A stretch of 64,000 bases of DNA from Pseudolysobacter antarcticus (lineage in GTDB: Bacteria > Pseudomonadota > Gammaproteobacteria > Xanthomonadales > Rhodanobacteraceae), in contig NZ_CP035704.1 in assembly GCF_004168365.1 (NCBI RefSeq), positions 1,984,001 to 2,048,000 on the forward strand, read 5' to 3'. Of the stretch, positions 9,848 to 20,010 are shown piece by piece. Made by a program: the position numbers and the translations under genes. How positions within the stretch are numbered: the stretch's first letter is position 1; each line of letters opens with the position of its first letter. The notes beneath the pieces are model-generated. The model saw nothing but the letters and a program-made list of their open reading frames with translations, searched no databases and had not been told where the DNA came from.

Positions 9848-12262
9848 TCAACGCAAAACCTGGATCTCGATTTGCGTGTACAAACCGCTCGCGGTCATCG
9901 CCGTGATGGTCTGCGCGCCCGGTGTTGGAAAGACGTGCTCAAACGCCTTGTTGCCGAGGGTTTCGCCTTCGAGTCTGCCGTTGATCAACCAGATCACGCG
10001 GGTGTTCGCGCCGATCGCGCGCAGGCTCAGCATGGCGGGTTTGTCGCTGCCGGGCGCACGCGCGATGGCGGCGTTCGGCGTCACGCCTTCGATGCGCAGA
10101 CTGTTGCTGCCATCCAGCGCGTCGGCGGCGCAGTCGGACGCAAGTGCAGGCAAGCTCGCCTGCTGGCGTTGCGCGCGACTCAACCACGGATAAGCGAGTG
10201 CCGGCCAGCGTGCGATCTGCGTGATTTTCTCCTGCGCATGATGGCAATCGGCACTGAGCCGCAAACCGGTTTTTGCGTCCGCGCGAAAGCTGATAAAACC
10301 CGAACTCCAGATATTCGCCTCGCGCTCCGGCAAGGTTGGTGGAATCACGCCGTTCAAGACCCACGCAGTGAATTTGCGATGACAAAGTTCGGGCGCGGCT
10401 GCATCGAAAACCAGCCCGAGTGGCCAGCAGATATCCGCGCTGCTGACGCTGGCCGGGGGTACGTCCGGCAACAATGCGGCAGTGTTGCGCGGCAGGCTGT
10501 CAATCGCCTGGAACAATAGCGGCAACGCCGTCACCGCGCCGTATTGACCGGGCAGTGGCGTGCCGTCGGGGCGACCGATCCACACGCCGATGGTGTAACG
10601 CCGCGTCGTGCCCAGCGCCCAGGCATCACGGAAGCCATAACTCGTGCCGGTTTTCCACGCCACTCTCGGGCGCGTGGTCAGATCAAAAGTACCCGGCGCA
10701 TAACCGGGGCGCGGATTTGCCTCCAACATCGCGCGCACGATCCACGCCGCGCCTTCGGAGAGGACATTGCGCTCGATCAACGGATCTTGCGGACGCAGTC
10801 GCGGATGCGCGGCAATACCGTTGCGATTCAGCGCCGCATATGCGCCGACCAGATCCTCCAGCCGCACTGCACCGCCGCCAAGAATGATCGACAGGTTTGG
10901 TTCCGCGCCAGCCGGTAACTTGATGTTGAGGCCGGCATTGCCAAGTCGCGCTACAAAACGCGCCGGCCCGACACGATCGAGCAGATCCACCGCCGGCACA
11001 TTCAACGACAGGCGCAATGCTTCGGCCGCGCCGATCGGACCGTTGAACGTCGCGCTGAAATTGCCGGGCCGATAATCGCCGAACGATTGCGGTGCATCGA
11101 GCAGCAGACTCTCGGAATCGATCAGGCCATCGTCCAGTGCAAGCCCGTACAAAAACGGCTTCAAGGTTGAACCCGGCGATCGCCATGCACGCACCATGTC
11201 GACGTGGCCGAGGCGCGCCTCATCGGCGAATGCGCCCGAGCCGACGTAGACGAGCGTATCGAGATTGCTGTTGTCGACAATCAGCATCGCCGCCGATGTT
11301 CGATCCGGCAAATGCGTGAGATACGCCGCGACCCGCGCTTCCATCGCGCTCTGCATTTCGTTGTCGATGGTGGTGGCGATATTGCGTTGTCCGGGCGCGG
11401 CTTCGTACAAACGCTCGGCCAGCAACGCGGCTTTGAGTGGCGGCGTTAGACGACGCGCGCTGACCGCTTCGATGCGCGCATCGTCGACTTGCGCTTTGCT
11501 CCAGATCTGCAGATCGCCCATGCGCTGCAAAACCTTGTCGCGCGCGGTCTGCGCACGTGCCGCATCGCGGTCCGGACGCCAGCGGCTCGGCGATTGCGGC
11601 AGCACGGTCAGCAGTGCGGCCTCGGCATGGCTCAGGCGATTTGCTGGTTTGCCGAGATAGGCGTAACTCGCCGCCTGCACGCCCTGGATGGCGCCGCCGT
11701 ACGGCGCGTAATTGAGATACAGCGTGAGAATTTCGCGTTTGCTCAAATGGGCTTCGAGTTGCAGCGCGCGCGCGACTTGCCAGAGTTTGCCGCCGAACGA
11801 ACGCGAATGCGGATCGATGATGCGCGCGACCTGCATGGTCAAGGTCGAGCCGCCCGATACGATGTGTTGATGCAACAGCATCTGTCCGAACGCGCGCAGC
11901 AAGGCGAGCGGGTTGATGCCCGGATGCTGGTAGAACCAGCGATCCTCGTAGTTCAGCAAAGTTTCGAGATACAGCGGCGAGACTTGTTCCGGTGTTACCG
12001 GATAACGCCAGATGCCGGACGCGTCGGCGAATGCGCGTAGCGGCGTGCCGTCGCGCGCCAGCACGATCGCACCACCTTGGCCGTTGGCATCGGGCAGCGG
12101 CAGTGGACAAATGCGATCGAACAGAATCGCGATCACGAACATCGCGAGCAGAAAAAATGCGCAGTATTTGCTCCAGCGCCAACGGTTTTTGTTATGGCGC
12201 GGTGTGGTGCCGATCTCTCCGGGCGGCGGAGAAATCGGCACACGCTTGAAGCGGATTTTCAT
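9848..12262 (-). CDS. pbpC: Penicillin-binding protein 1C (bifunctional glycosyltransferase/transpeptidase-like)
   Basis: Bifunctional class A PBP, 804 residues, anchored by one transmembrane segment at about 30-50. The GT51 glycosyltransferase domain carries EDRWFYQHPG near residue 107 and GGSTLTMQVAR near 135. The transpeptidase domain has the active-site SxxK in GSTLKPF near residue 365, an SLN in place of the more usual SxN, and KTGTS near 535. A C-terminal PBP1C-specific beta domain (about 690-804) follows. The gene lies 51 bases downstream of the alpha-2-macroglobulin gene on the same strand. This pairing is recurrent in Gram-negative bacteria and is thought to couple periplasmic protease trapping to wall repair. 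Confidence 0.95.
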   Translation of the reverse strand: MKIRFKRVPISPPPGEIGTTPRHNKNRWRWSKYCAFFLLAMFVIAILFDRICPLPLPDANGQGGAIVLARDGTPLRAFADASGIWRYPVTPEQVSPLYLETLLNYEDRWFYQHPGINPLALLRAFGQMLLHQHIVSGGSTLTMQVARIIDPHSRSFGGKLWQVARALQLEAHLSKREILTLYLNYAPYGGAIQGVQAASYAYLGKPANRLSHAEAALLTVLPQSPSRWRPDRDAARAQTARDKVLQRMGDLQIWSKAQVDDARIEAVSARRLTPPLKAALLAERLYEAAPGQRNIATTIDNEMQSAMEARVAAYLTHLPDRTSAAMLIVDNSNLDTLVYVGSGAFADEARLGHVDMVRAWRSPGSTLKPFLYGLALDDGLIDSESLLLDAPQSFGDYRPGNFSATFNGPIGAAEALRLSLNVPAVDLLDRVGPARFVARLGNAGLNIKLPAGAEPNLSIILGGGAVRLEDLVGAYAALNRNGIAAHPRLRPQDPLIERNVLSEGAAWIVRAMLEANPRPGYAPGTFDLTTRPRVAWKTGTSYGFRDAWALGTTRRYTIGVWIGRPDGTPLPGQYGAVTALPLLFQAIDSLPRNTAALLPDVPPASVSSADICWPLGLVFDAAAPELCHRKFTAWVLNGVIPPTLPEREANIWSSGFISFRADAKTGLRLSADCHHAQEKITQIARWPALAYPWLSRAQRQQASLPALASDCAADALDGSNSLRIEGVTPNAAIARAPGSDKPAMLSLRAIGANTRVIWLINGRLEGETLGNKAFEHVFPTPGAQTITAMTASGLYTQIEIQVLR

Positions 12263-12313
12263 ACGCGATTTAGACAGGCAAATTTTCGACTGACGTATAA
12301 AAATCTTGCTCGA

Positions 12314-15300
12314 CTACTGCGGCTCCACGACCTTGATCATGGCCGCCTTGCTCGCGCCGATGCCGCGCAACTGCGGTCGATACATGTCCTCGACCAAGGT
12401 TGGCGGCACCGCGTACGTGCCCGGCGAAACCGCGCGCAGCAGATAGAACAACTGCGCCTTCTGGCCCGGTTCGAGTTTCAGCGCGGCGACATAACGATCA
12501 TCGCGGAATTCCTCGTGCACGATTTCTGCAGCGTTGCCGCGCTCGCTGAGTTTGACATCGTTGATCGTGACTTCGCCCCATTGTTTGGCATCGGTCAGAT
12601 TGAGGTTTTCGATTTCAAGTCCGCCTGGCAGCAGGTCGATCAGCATCGCATCCGGCATCGATTCCCGGGCTTCGAGCGTGATCGCCACGACCACGGTCTG
12701 ACCTTCGGTCAATGTGGTGTCGGTGATCGGCTCGCCGGTGGGGGTATACCAAGCGCGCGTGATCGCGATCTTGCTATCGTCCATCGTGGGCGCCTTGTTC
12801 GGATAGCCGACCACATCCTGCATCGCGTAAATGCTTTTTGCATTGCCGCTCAGTGCGATGTTGATGCCACTGCGAACCTCGTTGCCGCCGAATACCTGCG
12901 ACCAAAGTTTGTCCGCTGGGATATCGCTTGATGCGCCGCCGATAGTAAGCTTGCCGCTGAAGGTCGGCGTATCGCTCAACAACAGTTGTCGACCGAGACG
13001 GAACAGCGCGACCATTTCCTGCGTGCTCAGGTAATTCCAGCTGTCGTGCTTGCGCGTGGTGTAATCCTGCGCGAGTTTGATCACGCTCGTATCGTACTCA
13101 GGTTTGCTCATGCCGTGCTCGTGCAGCAACGCCAGCATCAGCGCCTGATCGCGCAATTCCGAACCGTAATCACCGAGATATTCTGGGCGCGCTTTCCATG
13201 CCTTCGCATACGCTTCGGCGATGGCTTTTTCGCCGCGAGGTTTATCGCCCTGCAAGGCGAGCGCGATGCCGAGATGCACCAGCGGCAACGGTGTCAGCGA
13301 CTTCTCGCGTTCGTTATCGAAGATCGCGCGCAAGGTGCCGAGCGGGGCGCGCTGCACACGCGCCAGCACGTACGCAGAATAAGCCTCGTTGGCGAAACGC
13401 AAATGTTCCGGTTGTTGGTAAGCGTAAAAATGATGGCCGCCAGCGAGCAGATCGTCGTTGATTCGCGACAGCGCTTTCTGCAACGTCGCCTCGGGAATCT
13501 TGAAACCCGCATCACGCGCGTCGAGCAAAAATTCCGCAACATATGGCGTGAGTTGTTCGTTGCCCTCGCTATCGCCGCCCCACATCGAGAAATTGCCGTT
13601 CTGCAGCTGGAACGAGGATAGACGGCTAAACGCTTCGTCGATCTGGCGCTGGCGTTTATCCGCAGCCATCGGCTTGATCGAAAGTTTTTGCGCCGTGGCC
13701 GCATCCATCCAGATCAGCGGAAACGCCTTGCTTGTAGTCTGTTCGAGACAGCCGTACGGATACTTGAACAACTGCTCGACGGCACTGCCGAACGGCAATG
13801 GCGGCAACGTGCTCAGGCTCAACCGCGTATTCACTGACTCGCCTTGCAAACCGCTGATCGCATCGGCGCCGATGCTGATCGATTCACCGGCTGCGAGCAC
13901 GCGCGGTGTGGAATGTCGCACGCTCGCATACGCCGGACGCAGTGCGATTTCGAACTGTCGATCGATCTTGATCTCGCCACTTTGCGCCTGCACGCGGAAA
14001 TGTCCGATACCGAATCCATCGAGGGCTTTCAGCGGAAAGCTCACGCTGGTTTTGGCCTTGTCGGCGAGCGTGATCTTGCGCATTCCGTTGTCTAGCGCGA
14101 GTGGTTTATCAGCGCTGGCCTGGATGTTGAATTCGCGTGTGCTGCCGGAAAAATTCTGCAGGTCGACGGTCAGAGTTGCGCTGTCGCCCGGCGCCATCAC
14201 GCGCGGCGTGGAAACTTCCACGACCAGCGGCGCGCGCACGATCGTCTCGGTTTGTGCGCTGCCATATTGCTCGTCGCCATAAACCATCGCCGCCACGCGC
14301 AAGCTGCCGTTGAACTCCGGCACGTGCAATTTCAGTTTGGCTTCGCCCTTGGCATCGAGCAGCACAGGGCCGTTGAACAGATCGACCGTCAATACTTTTG
14401 CGGTCGGACGCCGTGCCTGCGGTAACGCCGATAGCATCGCATCACCGCCGTAGCGCAGATGCGCGCGGCCGCCTTCGAAACTTTCGATCACACGACCGTA
14501 CAGATCGTACGCATCGACACCGAGCGCACGCTGCGCGAAGAAATACGCGACCGCATCCGGCAACGAGAATCGCGTGATATTGAGGATGCCGACATCCACC
14601 GCTGACAACACAACGTAGGCCGGTTTGCCGGCGAGCGCGGCTGCTTTCACGGTCACTTCGAGATCCTGATCAGGGCGCATCGTATCGATCGCGTTGACGC
14701 TGGCAGCAATGCTGCGTGCGCGTCGATCCATTTCGACATGCGCAACACCGACCGCGCGATTCGGCGTGGTGTGTTCGGCGGCCGAGCCGGGACGGAACAC
14801 GATCGCGCTGACATACACATCGTGGCGTTCCCAATCCTTGCTGACCGGAATCTCGAACGTCGCCCCAGGCTTCGCGTCGATGTTGCGGCTGAACAGCAAA
14901 TGATCGCTCTCGACCAGCAACAAACCCGGGCCGGCTTGCGGCGGCGTGATCGTCACTTTCAGCGTGTCGCCGGTCTGATAACGCTCCTTGTCGAGCGTCA
15001 CCTTGACCTTGTCCGGGCGCGCTTCCTTGCCGCGATTCTGATCCGACCACGACCAGCCAGCGATGAACGGATAACGTGTGGTCAAGCCGGTTTGCGCATC
15101 GGTAATTTCGAGGCGGTAATCGCCCCAGTCGACTTTCATTTCCAGCTTGGCGGCTTTGCCGGCCTCGATCGTAAAGTCGTGTTCGATCGCATCTTCCCAA
15201 TGCTGGGTGAAGTCGAATTTCCAGCCGGCATCACGATCGTAAGTCCAGTGGAATTCACGCCGATCGCGCTTCAGCACGGCGTGCAGTTTTTCCGATGCGA

Positions 15301-17254
15301 GCATGTCTCCGGTGGCATTGCTGCGGATGACTTCAAAGCCGGCCATGCTGTTCGAATTTGCGCCGTCCTTGTCGTCGAACAGCGGTCGTACGCCGATCAA
15401 GCTATCGGCCGGCCAGACCGTGCGTTTGAGCGTGCGTGTAACGGTGCGCCCACCGCTTTCGTAGACGCTGCCGCTGACCAGCGCCGCAATCGGCGCCGTG
15501 GCTTTGCCATCGGCCAGCACCTTGATTTCCTGACTCAGTTTTCCTTGCTCGTCGAGATCGGTATCGATGCTGTCCTGCGCTTCTTTCGGCAACTCGATGG
15601 TTGGATCGCCAAAGAAAAAATCCTTGTGCGTGTCGACCGGATGTTGATCCGCGCTGAGCAATAATTTGGCAGTGAAACGATTGCCTGCAGCGGGCGCGCC
15701 GTACAAATACGCAGCCTCGACCGACAGCGGCAAAGTTTGTCCAGGAGCCAGCCGATCCTTGCTGCTGTTCAGATCGAGCTTGAGCCGCTCAGGCAGGAAA
15801 TCCTCGACGCGAAAGTTGTAACGATGATCGGTTTCTTTCGCCGCCGGATCGACGCGGAACTCAAGCTGCCAGCGGCCGGTCGGCGCGTCTTCCGGGATCA
15901 CGCGATTGAATTCGAAATAGCCGAGTTCCTTCGCTTGCAAGGTGACCGTGGCAAACACGCGACCATCGGGTTGTTTGAGTGTGGCGAGCAGCGGTTGCGG
16001 TTTGATCGGCTTGCCGTCGTAATCGCGCAATAGCGCGGAAACACGCACATTCTCACCGGGTCGATACAGATCGCGGCCGGACCACGCGAACACTTCGTAC
16101 CAATCCTGGCGGCGGCCACTCACGGCGAAATCGGACAAATCCAGCGCCGGCTGATTGAACGGCAACAACGACACATCGGTGCCGGATTTCGCGACCAGCA
16201 CCTGATCGGCCTTGAGTTTGTAGACGAACTCGCTATTACCGTCGCCATCGGTCTGCAGCTCGCTGCCGGCGACGCTGTTGCCAGCCTTGTCGAGCACATG
16301 CAGCTCCACGCCGCGCAACGGCTCGCCGGTTTTCAGCGATGCCGCGTGCACCCACAGTTTGTCGGCGTGCACACGTGTATGCAGACCGATATCGCTGACG
16401 AAGAAAAAGCTGGTTTGATAGCTGCTGTCGAACTGGCCAGCACGACGCATCACCGCGAAATACAGACCGGCTTGCGCGATCTCGTTGATGCTCTGCGTAG
16501 GAATGTAATTCAGCGCGCGCTGATCGGGTTTGCCATCGAGCACGAAGCGATTGCTGTAGACCGAATCGGCGATCTTGCTGAGGCGCGACAGTTCCCACGA
16601 ACCGTGCTGACCGGCGCGCTGATAAGTAGCGAAAAACGTCGAGAGCGATTTGTCGCGCACGTGGAAAAACTCCACATCGACTTCGCTCACGTTGACGCTG
16701 ACCACGGGCAAACCTTGCGTATCGCGCGCGGGCAAAACGCTGCCTTGCGAGGCGAAACCCACGGCCGGTTGCATCGGCCCGGTAAACACTTCCTGATCGA
16801 CCGCGCTTTTCAGCATCTTGCCATCAGCCGATGACAACTCGGCCTTGATATGCAACTTGTAATTCTTGTTCGCATCGAGAAACGGAAAACGCAGCCGCAT
16901 GCCGTCGTCGTCCAGTGCCCAGCTGCCCGAAACCGCGGCGCCTTTTGGCCCGGTCAGCTGAATCAGCTCATCGAATTTTTGCGCGCCTGCGAGTTTTTCG
17001 GAGAACTTCAGCAGAATGCTCGGGCGATCGTTTTCGTTGTCCTCGTCGAGACCCGCGCTGACCAAGCCGAAACCTTCGATTTTTGCAGGCACAACAGGTT
17101 TCGTCGCGACCGTGGCAGTATTTCCATTCGGCGCCGAAGTAGCGTTAGGCGCTTCGGATTTGCCGCAGGCGGCAAGTCCCGCCAGCAGCGCAAAGACAGC
17201 GACGCGGAACGAAATGCGACGCAACGGCGAACAGAACAAGGACGGCATGCGCAT
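12314..17254 (-). CDS. Bacterial alpha-2-macroglobulin lipoprotein (YfhM type) with intact thioester motif
   Basis: Very large periplasmic lipoprotein, about 1646 residues. The signal peptide ends in lipobox LAAC (Cys near 31), followed by a Ser/Asn/Thr-rich linker. Successive MG beta-sandwich domains fill the N-terminal two thirds. The thioester motif CLEQ, in YGCLEQTTSK, is at about residue 1168 and is followed by the alpha-helical thioester domain. Proteins of this family trap attacking proteases by reaction of the thioester. The translation can begin at a GTG at 17260, but the ATG at 17254 has a GGAG five bases upstream and is preferred. It is probably co-transcribed with pbpC downstream. 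Confidence 0.93.
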   Translation of the reverse strand: MRMPSLFCSPLRRISFRVAVFALLAGLAACGKSEAPNATSAPNGNTATVATKPVVPAKIEGFGLVSAGLDEDNENDRPSILLKFSEKLAGAQKFDELIQLTGPKGAAVSGSWALDDDGMRLRFPFLDANKNYKLHIKAELSSADGKMLKSAVDQEVFTGPMQPAVGFASQGSVLPARDTQGLPVVSVNVSEVDVEFFHVRDKSLSTFFATYQRAGQHGSWELSRLSKIADSVYSNRFVLDGKPDQRALNYIPTQSINEIAQAGLYFAVMRRAGQFDSSYQTSFFFVSDIGLHTRVHADKLWVHAASLKTGEPLRGVELHVLDKAGNSVAGSELQTDGDGNSEFVYKLKADQVLVAKSGTDVSLLPFNQPALDLSDFAVSGRRQDWYEVFAWSGRDLYRPGENVRVSALLRDYDGKPIKPQPLLATLKQPDGRVFATVTLQAKELGYFEFNRVIPEDAPTGRWQLEFRVDPAAKETDHRYNFRVEDFLPERLKLDLNSSKDRLAPGQTLPLSVEAAYLYGAPAAGNRFTAKLLLSADQHPVDTHKDFFFGDPTIELPKEAQDSIDTDLDEQGKLSQEIKVLADGKATAPIAALVSGSVYESGGRTVTRTLKRTVWPADSLIGVRPLFDDKDGANSNSMAGFEVIRSNATGDMLASEKLHAVLKRDRREFHWTYDRDAGWKFDFTQHWEDAIEHDFTIEAGKAAKLEMKVDWGDYRLEITDAQTGLTTRYPFIAGWSWSDQNRGKEARPDKVKVTLDKERYQTGDTLKVTITPPQAGPGLLLVESDHLLFSRNIDAKPGATFEIPVSKDWERHDVYVSAIVFRPGSAAEHTTPNRAVGVAHVEMDRRARSIAASVNAIDTMRPDQDLEVTVKAAALAGKPAYVVLSAVDVGILNITRFSLPDAVAYFFAQRALGVDAYDLYGRVIESFEGGRAHLRYGGDAMLSALPQARRPTAKVLTVDLFNGPVLLDAKGEAKLKLHVPEFNGSLRVAAMVYGDEQYGSAQTETIVRAPLVVEVSTPRVMAPGDSATLTVDLQNFSGSTREFNIQASADKPLALDNGMRKITLADKAKTSVSFPLKALDGFGIGHFRVQAQSGEIKIDRQFEIALRPAYASVRHSTPRVLAAGESISIGADAISGLQGESVNTRLSLSTLPPLPFGSAVEQLFKYPYGCLEQTTSKAFPLIWMDAATAQKLSIKPMAADKRQRQIDEAFSRLSSFQLQNGNFSMWGGDSEGNEQLTPYVAEFLLDARDAGFKIPEATLQKALSRINDDLLAGGHHFYAYQQPEHLRFANEAYSAYVLARVQRAPLGTLRAIFDNEREKSLTPLPLVHLGIALALQGDKPRGEKAIAEAYAKAWKARPEYLGDYGSELRDQALMLALLHEHGMSKPEYDTSVIKLAQDYTTRKHDSWNYLSTQEMVALFRLGRQLLLSDTPTFSGKLTIGGASSDIPADKLWSQVFGGNEVRSGINIALSGNAKSIYAMQDVVGYPNKAPTMDDSKIAITRAWYTPTGEPITDTTLTEGQTVVVAITLEARESMPDAMLIDLLPGGLEIENLNLTDAKQWGEVTINDVKLSERGNAAEIVHEEFRDDRYVAALKLEPGQKAQLFYLLRAVSPGTYAVPPTLVEDMYRPQLRGIGASKAAMIKVVEPQ

Positions 17255-17489
17255 GATCACTCCTGGACGCTCGAAAGTAGTCGCAGTATAGCGAGCGGCG
17301 CATCGCGAATGCTGGCGAAATTATGGCGAAATGCCGCGTGATTGCAGATTCGCCCGAATATTGCCGACGTGGCAAGTCCGCGTTTGCTGATTCGCCAGCG
17401 TCGCAAGCATTGCTCACGCGATATGGCGATGTTTATCTTTTCTCCACGTCGACGCAGGCATGCTGCTCGATTGAATATTCGGGAATGAC

Positions 17490-18920
17490 ATGCGCATGAG
17501 TCACGTCATCATCGTCTGGTTTCGCCGCGATCTGCGCCTCGAAGACAATCCGGCGCTGAGCGCCGCGATCGACAGTGGTGCGAGCGTGTTGCCGGTATAC
17601 ATCCACGCGCCCGAAGAAGAAGCGCCGTGGGCACAGGGCGCGGCCAGCCATTGGTGGTTGCATCATTCGCTTACCGCGCTGGATCAGTGCTTGCGCGAAC
17701 GTGGTTCGTACCTGCATATCTGCCACGGTGCGACCTTGGAAAATCTACGCGAACTTATCGTCTCGACCGGCGCGCAAGCGGTGTACTGGAATCGTCGTTA
17801 TGAACCGGCCTGCATCGCACGCGATAAGTGCATCAAGCAAGCCTTGCGCGACGACGGCATTGAGGCGACAAGTTTCAACGGCGCATTGCTGATCGAGCCG
17901 TGGCAGATCGAAACCGGGCAGGGCGATCCGTATCGTGTGTTCACGCCGTTCTGGCGCAAGCTGCGCGCGAACCTGCAGATTGAGGCGCCGCAACCTGCAC
18001 CGCAGCGTATCGAGACGAAAAAGGCTGAAGCCTCGGTCGCGCTGAATTCGCTAAATCTGCGGCCGAAAATTCCGTGGGATAGCGAGTTCGGTGCGCACTG
18101 GTTGCCCGGCGAATTCGGTGCGCACGAGTCGGTGCAGCAGTTTTGCGAAGCGGCGTTGCGCGACTACAAAGTTGAGCGCGATCGGCCTGATCACTTCGGC
18201 ACGTCGCGCATTTCGCCGTATCTGCATTTCGGCGAAATCGGGCCGCGCCAGATTGCGTGGATGCTCGATCAATATGCACGCAACGAATCATCGGCGGTGT
18301 TGCATGAAGCTGCCGAGCCGTATCTGCGCGAACTCGGTTGGCGCGAGTTTTCGAATCACTTGTTGTACCACTTTCCGCACACGCCGGAGAAACCGTTGCA
18401 AGCGCAGTTCGATGCCTTTCCATGGGCGCCGGATGATGCGGTTGCACTGGCGCGCTGGCAGCGTGGACAGACCGGTATTCCGATCATTGATGCCGGTATG
18501 CGCGAACTCTGGCGCACCGGCTGGATGCACAATCGCGTGCGCATGCTGGTCGCGAGTTTCCTCACCAAAAACCTGCGTCAGCATTGGCGCCACGGCGCGC
18601 GCTGGTTCTGGGATACGTTGGTAGATGCCGACCTCGCCAACAACACGCAAGGCTGGCAATGGACCGCGGGCTCGGGCGCGGACGCATCGCCGTATTTTCG
18701 AATTTTCAATCCGGTCACGCAGGGTTATCGATTTGATCCCGATGGTGCGTATGTCAAACGCTGGGTGCCAGAGCTGGCCGATGCCCCGCTCAAGTTGGTG
18801 CATGAACCGTGGCTCGATCCAGCGCTGCTGCAGCGCACGGGTTACCCATCGCCGATGGTGGATCTTGCCGCAACACGGACTGCGGCGCTGGATGCGTATC
18901 AACGCATGCGCAATGTGTAG
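17490..18920 (+). CDS. phrB: Deoxyribodipyrimidine photolyase (class I)
   Basis: Light-driven repair of cyclobutane pyrimidine dimers, 476 residues. The N-terminal alpha/beta antenna domain begins with VWFRRDLRLEDNPAL. The FAD-binding helical domain carries the conserved ELGWREF, MRELWRTGWMHNR and GWQWTAGSGAD ASPYFRIFNP blocks, including the Trp and Asn residues used by CPD photolyases. An alternative ATG lies two codons downstream (17496). The gene is divergent from the macroglobulin gene across about 235 bases. No LexA box or light-responsive regulator site could be recognised. Confidence 0.95.
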   Translation: MRMSHVIIVWFRRDLRLEDNPALSAAIDSGASVLPVYIHAPEEEAPWAQGAASHWWLHHSLTALDQCLRERGSYLHICHGATLENLRELIVSTGAQAVYWNRRYEPACIARDKCIKQALRDDGIEATSFNGALLIEPWQIETGQGDPYRVFTPFWRKLRANLQIEAPQPAPQRIETKKAEASVALNSLNLRPKIPWDSEFGAHWLPGEFGAHESVQQFCEAALRDYKVERDRPDHFGTSRISPYLHFGEIGPRQIAWMLDQYARNESSAVLHEAAEPYLRELGWREFSNHLLYHFPHTPEKPLQAQFDAFPWAPDDAVALARWQRGQTGIPIIDAGMRELWRTGWMHNRVRMLVASFLTKNLRQHWRHGARWFWDTLVDADLANNTQGWQWTAGSGADASPYFRIFNPVTQGYRFDPDGAYVKRWVPELADAPLKLVHEPWLDPALLQRTGYPSPMVDLAATRTAALDAYQRMRNV

Positions 18921-19064
18921 CCAAGCTTACTCGCGATGGTGAATTAACGAGTGGCTGAGCGAGCATTTTCGCCATTGATCGGCCATCAAAAAGACAGATC
19001 GTTGTAGCGATAGTGCGTGCATCATTTTTTACGACAACCGTCGTTCCCGTAGAGACTCGACGAA

Positions 19065-19622
19065 ATGAAATTACGTATTGTGGGTGTGTTGCGAAATTTG
19101 TTGCTGGTATGGGGAGTTTTTTCCCTGCTTGCAGTGCTTGGGCTTGGTGCATTTATCTCGTACACGCTCGGCCCTGGCAACCGGGATCGTATTGATACGG
19201 CTTCCATCAACGACGCTCGTTTTGTGCTGAATTTGTGTGGTTTAGGTCAGGATCGAATTGAAAAGGTCGTGCGCAGTTTTGTCTCGTCGCGCTCGTTTAC
19301 TGGCGACCATCTGGATGCTTACGCAATAAAAGTAACTCATGTGGAACTGGCGGAGTTGACCGGTACGCCTGTAAGTTTTCATGGCCGCTGGTATCGTGGC
19401 GATCAGTTACCGGCAGTAGTCCGCGACGCCACGGATTTCATTGGTGGCGCTCTCAATGACGACGAAATCGCGTGGTTCCCCAAACTTTCCGAGTTGAAAT
19501 CAGCGGGAGTCTATATCTATCTTTCGTCTACCTATTTGAGCGACGGTAGCCCGACATCGGTCCAACTTGTATTTGTTCGTCCCGCAGACAATATGGTTTT
19601 TTATTTTAGTGAGAAGACGTAA
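19065..19622 (+). CDS. Hypothetical protein with N-terminal membrane anchor
   Basis: A 185-residue protein that I do not recognise. One hydrophobic segment (about residues 8-34, LLLVWGVFSLLAVLGLGAF) is followed by a soluble, probably periplasmic region with mixed alpha/beta character. That region ends in a hydrophobic strand, VQLVFVRPADNMVFYF. The codon usage is AT-richer than the neighbouring photolyase, suggesting recent acquisition or relaxed selection. It stands 12 bases ahead of the small HTH gene and could be co-transcribed with it. No enzymatic motif is visible. Confidence 0.6.
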   Translation: MKLRIVGVLRNLLLVWGVFSLLAVLGLGAFISYTLGPGNRDRIDTASINDARFVLNLCGLGQDRIEKVVRSFVSSRSFTGDHLDAYAIKVTHVELAELTGTPVSFHGRWYRGDQLPAVVRDATDFIGGALNDDEIAWFPKLSELKSAGVYIYLSSTYLSDGSPTSVQLVFVRPADNMVFYFSEKT

Positions 19623-19634
19623 CGAGGTGGAACG

Positions 19635-19982
19635 ATGAAAACAGTGACACTTGATGTACGCAGCCCGACGCAGGCGATGAGCGATTTTTCGCACGCATGG
19701 AAGGCCGGCAAGGCGCAGAAGTCGGTGCGCATCAGCTTCGCTACACCGGAACTGCTATGGCAGGTTTTGACTGCCAAACGCTGGGAGTTACTGAAGGCGA
19801 TTTGTGGTGCCGGACCGGTTTCGATCCGCGAAGCGGCGCGCCGGATCAATCGCGACGTCAAAGCCGTGCACGGCGATGTGATCGCATTGCTGAATGCTGG
19901 CGTGCTTGATCGTGTCGAAGGCGGCGGTATCGTTTTTCCGTTCGATGCAGTGAAGGTCGAGTTCTTGCTGCAGGCCGCTTGA
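19635..19982 (+). CDS. Small winged-helix DNA-binding protein (putative HVO_A0114-like / antitoxin-type regulator)
   Basis: A 115-residue protein with a probable winged helix at about residues 48-105: AKRWELLKAICGAGPVSIREAARR, then RDVKAVHGDVIALLNAGVLD and a beta wing GGGIVFPFDAVKVE. This layout resembles small proteins annotated as putative DNA-binding proteins that often follow a toxin-like partner gene. Here the preceding gene does not resemble the partners I know, so a toxin-antitoxin role is only a possibility. It is preceded by a GAGG-containing ribosome binding site (19624-19627). Confidence 0.7.
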   Translation: MKTVTLDVRSPTQAMSDFSHAWKAGKAQKSVRISFATPELLWQVLTAKRWELLKAICGAGPVSIREAARRINRDVKAVHGDVIALLNAGVLDRVEGGGIVFPFDAVKVEFLLQAA

Positions 19983-20010
19983 TGTTTGGGTAAGGCGTGA
20001 AATAACGGCT

